Below are positions 22,031-24,767 of a stretch of DNA of 24,767 nucleotides, piece by piece. This stretch comes from a virus. The position numbers and the translations under genes were made by a program. The stretch's first letter is position 1. The number at the start of each line of letters is the position of its first letter. The notes below the pieces were generated by a model. It ran no database searches. It worked only from the letters and a program-made list of their open reading frames with translations, and had not been told where the DNA came from. Location of the stretch: the IMG/VR virus record IMGVR_UViG_3300025141_000708, positions 1 through 24,767 of that record, one strand, 5' to 3'.

Positions 22031-23101
22031 ATGGTAATGAGTATTGATAATATAGTTTCTTCCCTTGCAGATCTTTATGGTACTGAAGTAGTGGCTGCTG
22101 ATATCCGTGCTTGGTGTTCTATGAATAGTGGTAATTATCAAACAGTGACTAAGAAAATAGAACAGTATAAAGTTGGACGTGGTAAGTGGAATCTAACTTA
22201 TACAGAGAAACTTGAAAAAACTTATAATGCTCCTGCTGTTGTTCCTAATATAGAGCAAAATCTTATTCCTCAAAAAGATGATACCTTCATCAACTTTGGT
22301 CCTTTTAATGATATTAAGACCATTATCCAAACCAATTTGTTCTATCCTACATTCATTACTGGCCTTTCGGGCAATGGTAAAACGTTTGGTGTTGAACAAG
22401 CCTGTGCGCAACTTAGAAGGGAACTGATTCGTGTCAACATCACAATCGAAACCGACGAAGACGACCTTGTTGGTGGGTTTCGCCTTATTGATGGTAACAC
22501 TGTATGGCATAATGGACCAGTTATCGAAGCACTGGAAAGGGGAGCTATCCTCCTTTTAGATGAGATTGATTTAGCATCCAATAAAATTCTTTGCTTGCAA
22601 CCTATTCTTGAGGGTAAAGGTATTTTCCTCAAGAAGATAGGTAGGTTTGTTCATCCTGTTCCTGGATTTAATGTTATTGCTACTGCCAATACAAAAGGAA
22701 AAGGTTCAGAAGATGGTAGATTCATTGGTACTAACATACTTAATGAGGCATTCCTGGAGAGATTTCCTGTAACTTTTGAGCAGAATTATCCATCACCTTC
22801 CGTGGAGACTAAGATTTTAGGAAAAGTCGCTTCTTCTTTAAAGATAGATGATAAAGATTTTTGCAAGCGTTTGGTAGATTGGGGTGACATTATTCGTAAA
22901 ACATTCTATGATGGAGGTATTGATGAGATTATTAGCACTAGGCGTCTTGTTCATATTCTATGTGCTTATTCCATTTTTGGCGATAAGATGAAAGCAATTC
23001 AAGTTTGTGTAAATCGATTTGATGATGAGACTAAACAAGCATTCCTTGAACTTTATGACAAGGTAGATGCAACAGTTCAACTTCCGGTTGACCAAGAATA
23101 G
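22031..23101 (+). CDS. cobS: CobS-like MoxR-family AAA+ ATPase
   Basis: This 356-residue AAA+ ATPase is of the type annotated as cobS in T4-like cyanophages. Walker A GLSGNGKT lies at 111-118, Walker B ILLLDEID has D177/E178, sensor 1 is in ATANT (about 217-221), and the arginine-finger region is LNEAFLERFP (about 237-246). The ETDEDDLVGGFR segment (138-149) and QPILEGKGIF also match CobS. A helical N-terminal 90 residues replaces the usual CobS N-terminus. In aerobic B12 synthesis CobS and CobT drive cobalt insertion by CobN; here the partner is the gene at 19771. The start could also be the ATG at 22037. Identity as a CobS-type ATPase is sure; the biological target is not. Confidence 0.88.
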   Translation: MVMSIDNIVSSLADLYGTEVVAADIRAWCSMNSGNYQTVTKKIEQYKVGRGKWNLTYTEKLEKTYNAPAVVPNIEQNLIPQKDDTFINFGPFNDIKTIIQTNLFYPTFITGLSGNGKTFGVEQACAQLRRELIRVNITIETDEDDLVGGFRLIDGNTVWHNGPVIEALERGAILLLDEIDLASNKILCLQPILEGKGIFLKKIGRFVHPVPGFNVIATANTKGKGSEDGRFIGTNILNEAFLERFPVTFEQNYPSPSVETKILGKVASSLKIDDKDFCKRLVDWGDIIRKTFYDGGIDEIISTRRLVHILCAYSIFGDKMKAIQVCVNRFDDETKQAFLELYDKVDATVQLPVDQE

Positions 23102-23116
23102 GAGGGGTGGTAGAAT

Positions 23117-23779
23117 ATGGCATGGTGGTTAACTTATGAGGAACTTTATGGAAACATGGACAAGGAGTATCCAATTATGAATAAAAATGATGATGACGTT
23201 GTAATTTTAGGTGGAACTGATGAAGGTAATGTTGCTGGAGAAGATAGTATAGATTTCAATCAGGGTTGGTGGGAAGGTGATGGAGTCAGTGTGACTGGAA
23301 ATCCATTTGGAAACCCATTTACTTCTGCAGCTGCAGATACTCTTAACATTACTGGATCTAGAGTTCCTGGAGCAATGGGTGAGGACCATATTAATTTTGA
23401 TATGGGTGCTGCCAATACTGCTTATGATGATGCTAAGTACTATGCTACATACAAACCCCAACCTAACTTTAAGAGATCATCAGCTCAAAAATACAAAGAA
23501 AATGTAGGCATTAAAGATCTTAAAGATTATATCTCTTCTACTTACCAGGGACATTATACAAATGACAGTTCAGACGTACAGACATTGGATCTTATCCAAT
23601 CCGTTGGTGATGCTGAATCTTTTTGTCGTTCTAATGCAATCAAATACTTGAGTCGGTATGATAAGAAGGGACAAGCAAAACGTGATATACTAAAAGCAAT
23701 GCATTATTGTCTATTGCTATATTACTTCAGTGGCAACACAAACGATGAAATTACGACCCGTGGTTATGAAACTTTCTGA
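23117..23779 (+). CDS. DUF3310-domain protein with acidic N-terminal extension
   Basis: This 220-residue protein has a DUF3310-type C-terminal domain, the family that includes T7 gp1.7, a nucleotide kinase. The pattern is GHY (145-147), DLIQSVGDAESFCRSNAIKYLSRYDKKG (158-185), then D190, K193 and a terminal helix; N173, K176, Y177, R180, K183 and K184 are the conserved positions. The first 140 residues are an unrelated acidic, Gly/Asn-rich segment in which GEDSIDFNQG (41-50) is echoed by GEDHINFDMG (88-97). AGGAGGGG before the ATG gives a strong start. It overlaps gp45 by 14 bases. A role in nucleotide supply next to replication genes is plausible, by family analogy only. Confidence 0.8.
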   Translation: MAWWLTYEELYGNMDKEYPIMNKNDDDVVILGGTDEGNVAGEDSIDFNQGWWEGDGVSVTGNPFGNPFTSAAADTLNITGSRVPGAMGEDHINFDMGAANTAYDDAKYYATYKPQPNFKRSSAQKYKENVGIKDLKDYISSTYQGHYTNDSSDVQTLDLIQSVGDAESFCRSNAIKYLSRYDKKGQAKRDILKAMHYCLLLYYFSGNTNDEITTRGYETF

Positions 23780-24431
23780 TAAAACTATTCTCCTCCTCAA
23801 GAACTTCTCTTCTATTAATCAATCTATTCTTTTTAAACAGGGGAATAAATTGCGTTCTATTAGTGTAATGAAGAATATTCTTGCTGAGGCAACAATTGAT
23901 GAAGATCTACCTAAAGATTTTGGTATCTATGATTTGAATCAATTTCTTAATGGTCTTTCATTGCATCAAAGTCCAGAATTGGATTTTACTAATGAACAGT
24001 ATGTGGTGATTAAAGAAGGAAAGATGCGTTCTAAGTACTTCTTTGCAGATTCTTCTGTAATTATATCTCCGCCAGATAAGGAGATTACACTGCCTTCTGA
24101 AGATGTATCTTTTATTCTTGCTAGTCAGCAATTGGAGAAATTGAAGAAAGCAGCATCTATTTATCAACTCTCAGATATCTCTGCTATTGGAGAGAATGGT
24201 GTGGTAAAGTTAGTTGCTAGAGATAAGAAGAATGATACTTCTAATGATTTTTGTATTGTAGTGGGGGAAACAGATAAAAACTTTGTTTTTAACTTTAAGG
24301 AAGAGAATTTGAAGATTATTCCTGGTACATATGATGTAATTGTTTCTTCTAAACTTCTATCTAAATTTACTAGTCAGAATTATGCGTTAACTTATTACAT
24401 TGCATTAGAACCCGACTCTACATTTGAATAA
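23766..24431 (+). CDS. 45: Sliding clamp gp45
   Basis: gp45 is the trimeric clamp that holds the phage polymerase on DNA; in T4 it also activates late transcription. Starting at the ATG at 23766 gives 221 residues (T4 has 228) beginning MKLSDKTILLLKNFSSINQSILFK, which aligns with T4 MKLSKDTTALLKNFATINSGIMLK. The in-frame ATG at 23730 would add 12 residues with no counterpart. Other matches are FGIYDLNQFLNGLSL (T4 VAIYDLNGFLGILSL), FNFKEENLKIIPGTYDVIVSS (T4 FIINMANMKMQPGNYKLLLWA) and the end YIALEPDST (T4 VVALEADST). It overlaps the DUF3310 gene by 14 bases. The identification is secure. Confidence 0.95.
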   Translation: MKLSDKTILLLKNFSSINQSILFKQGNKLRSISVMKNILAEATIDEDLPKDFGIYDLNQFLNGLSLHQSPELDFTNEQYVVIKEGKMRSKYFFADSSVIISPPDKEITLPSEDVSFILASQQLEKLKKAASIYQLSDISAIGENGVVKLVARDKKNDTSNDFCIVVGETDKNFVFNFKEENLKIIPGTYDVIVSSKLLSKFTSQNYALTYYIALEPDSTFE

Positions 24432-24433
24432 TT

Positions 24434-24673
24434 ATGGCACTCTACAAAGTAGAAGATACTGAATTTGAGAGTTGGACAGAAGCACAAGATGAAGCTGTCC
24501 GACTATTAGAAGAAGGTGAGGAAACTGTTGAGGTTTTAATATGGAGCGATAAACATAATGGGTGGGGAATGCTACAAGAATTGAATTTGGAACGGGGTAT
24601 TGAACCTAAAAAAGGGTGCTATAATACTCAGGTCCTTGCACCATATTATTGGAAATTGAGATATGAGGGATGA
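24434..24673 (+). CDS. Small acidic hypothetical protein between gp45 and gp44
   Basis: This 79-residue protein begins two bases after the gp45 stop and overlaps the gp44 start by 11 bases. It is acidic in the first half (EAVRLLEEGEETVEVLIW) and ends with an aromatic, basic segment (APYYWKLRYEG). The pattern of strand, helix and strand suggests a small alpha-beta domain. No Cys pair, signal or membrane segment is seen. Tight packing between clamp and clamp-loader genes supports its being real and co-translated. I do not recognise a family; whether it touches the clamp loader is unknown. Confidence 0.75.
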   Translation: MALYKVEDTEFESWTEAQDEAVRLLEEGEETVEVLIWSDKHNGWGMLQELNLERGIEPKKGCYNTQVLAPYYWKLRYEG

Positions 24674-24767
24674 ATTCCTCTGGGTTGAGAAATATCGACC
24701 CAAGACAATTGAAGAGTGTATTCTCCCAGAGAATATAAAGAAAACCTTTAAGGATTTTCTAAATAAA
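24663..24767 (+). CDS. 44: Clamp loader large subunit gp44, N-terminal 35 residues (3' end outside window)
   Basis: The reading frame from the ATG at 24663 runs off the window. The visible N-terminus MRDEFLWVEKYRPKTIEECI followed by LPENIKKTFKDF matches T4 gp44 (LEQKYRPSTIDECILPAFDKETFK), the AAA+ clamp loader ATPase. The Walker A lies beyond the window. It overlaps the preceding small gene by 11 bases and follows gp45, the normal T4-like order. The identification is good despite the short piece. Confidence 0.9.
   Translation, partial: MRDEFLWVEKYRPKTIEECILPENIKKTFKDFLNK

Noticed and set aside
23730-23765. Longer start for gp45 at 23730
   Set aside because: The extra 12 residues have no counterpart in T4 gp45, whereas the ATG at 23766 aligns its N-terminus exactly.

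Overview
This window is a late-structural plus recombination/replication segment of a T4-like myovirus genome. It is AT-rich and tightly packed, with every convincing gene on the + strand. The gene order is terminase gp17, gp18, gp19, gp20, gp67, an unnamed gene, gp21, gp22, gp23, a small gene, a gp3-like gene, uvsY, uvsW, a small gene, gp55, gp47, a small gene, gp46, accessory genes, a cobT/cobS-like pair, a DUF3310 gene, gp45, a small gene and gp44. This is the arrangement known from marine T4-like cyanophages and their relatives. No separate gp24 is present after gp23. A DUF3110-like protein (a family I know from cyanobacteria and plants) and a cobS-like gene favour a marine cyanobacterial host such as Prochlorococcus or Synechococcus. 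No photosynthesis gene lies in the window, so a related phage of another marine host is not excluded.

Layout. Positions 1-10.7 kb form the head and tail module: packaging motor (gp17, 5' end cut off), contractile sheath, tail tube, portal, prohead core, protease, scaffold and major capsid protein. It ends in a strong intrinsic terminator at 10654-10681. Most genes here that are preceded by a gap carry an octamer resembling the T4 late promoter TATAAATA. Positions 10.7-13.8 kb hold a small gene, a tail-tube-fold/gp3-like protein, the recombination mediator UvsY, the helicase UvsW and a possible Sm-like protein. At 13837-13866 there is a sigma70-type promoter with an extended -10, which starts a compact cluster: late sigma factor gp55, Mre11-like gp47, a DUF3110-like protein, Rad50-like gp46 and two tandem sulfotransferase-like genes. 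Neighbours in this cluster are joined by TAATG or 14-base overlaps.

Positions 18.66-19.75 kb are an accessory region with short genes, three hairpins (two of them good terminators) and a basic repeat protein. The N-terminus of that protein resembles the capsid-targeting peptide of T4 internal proteins. From 19.77 kb to the end come a CobT-like protein (HExxH plus VWA), a 55-residue Cys-rich protein, a CobS-like AAA+ ATPase, a DUF3310 protein, the sliding clamp gp45, a small acidic protein and the first 35 codons of clamp loader gp44.

How the parts fit. gp55 would direct host RNA polymerase to the late promoters in front of the structural genes. gp46/47, UvsY and UvsW would run recombination-dependent replication. 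gp45/gp44 give processivity. gp67, gp21, gp22, gp23 and gp20 build and mature the prohead, gp17 fills it, and gp18, gp19 and gp3 make the tail. The parts most worth study are the accessory pieces between gp46 and gp45.
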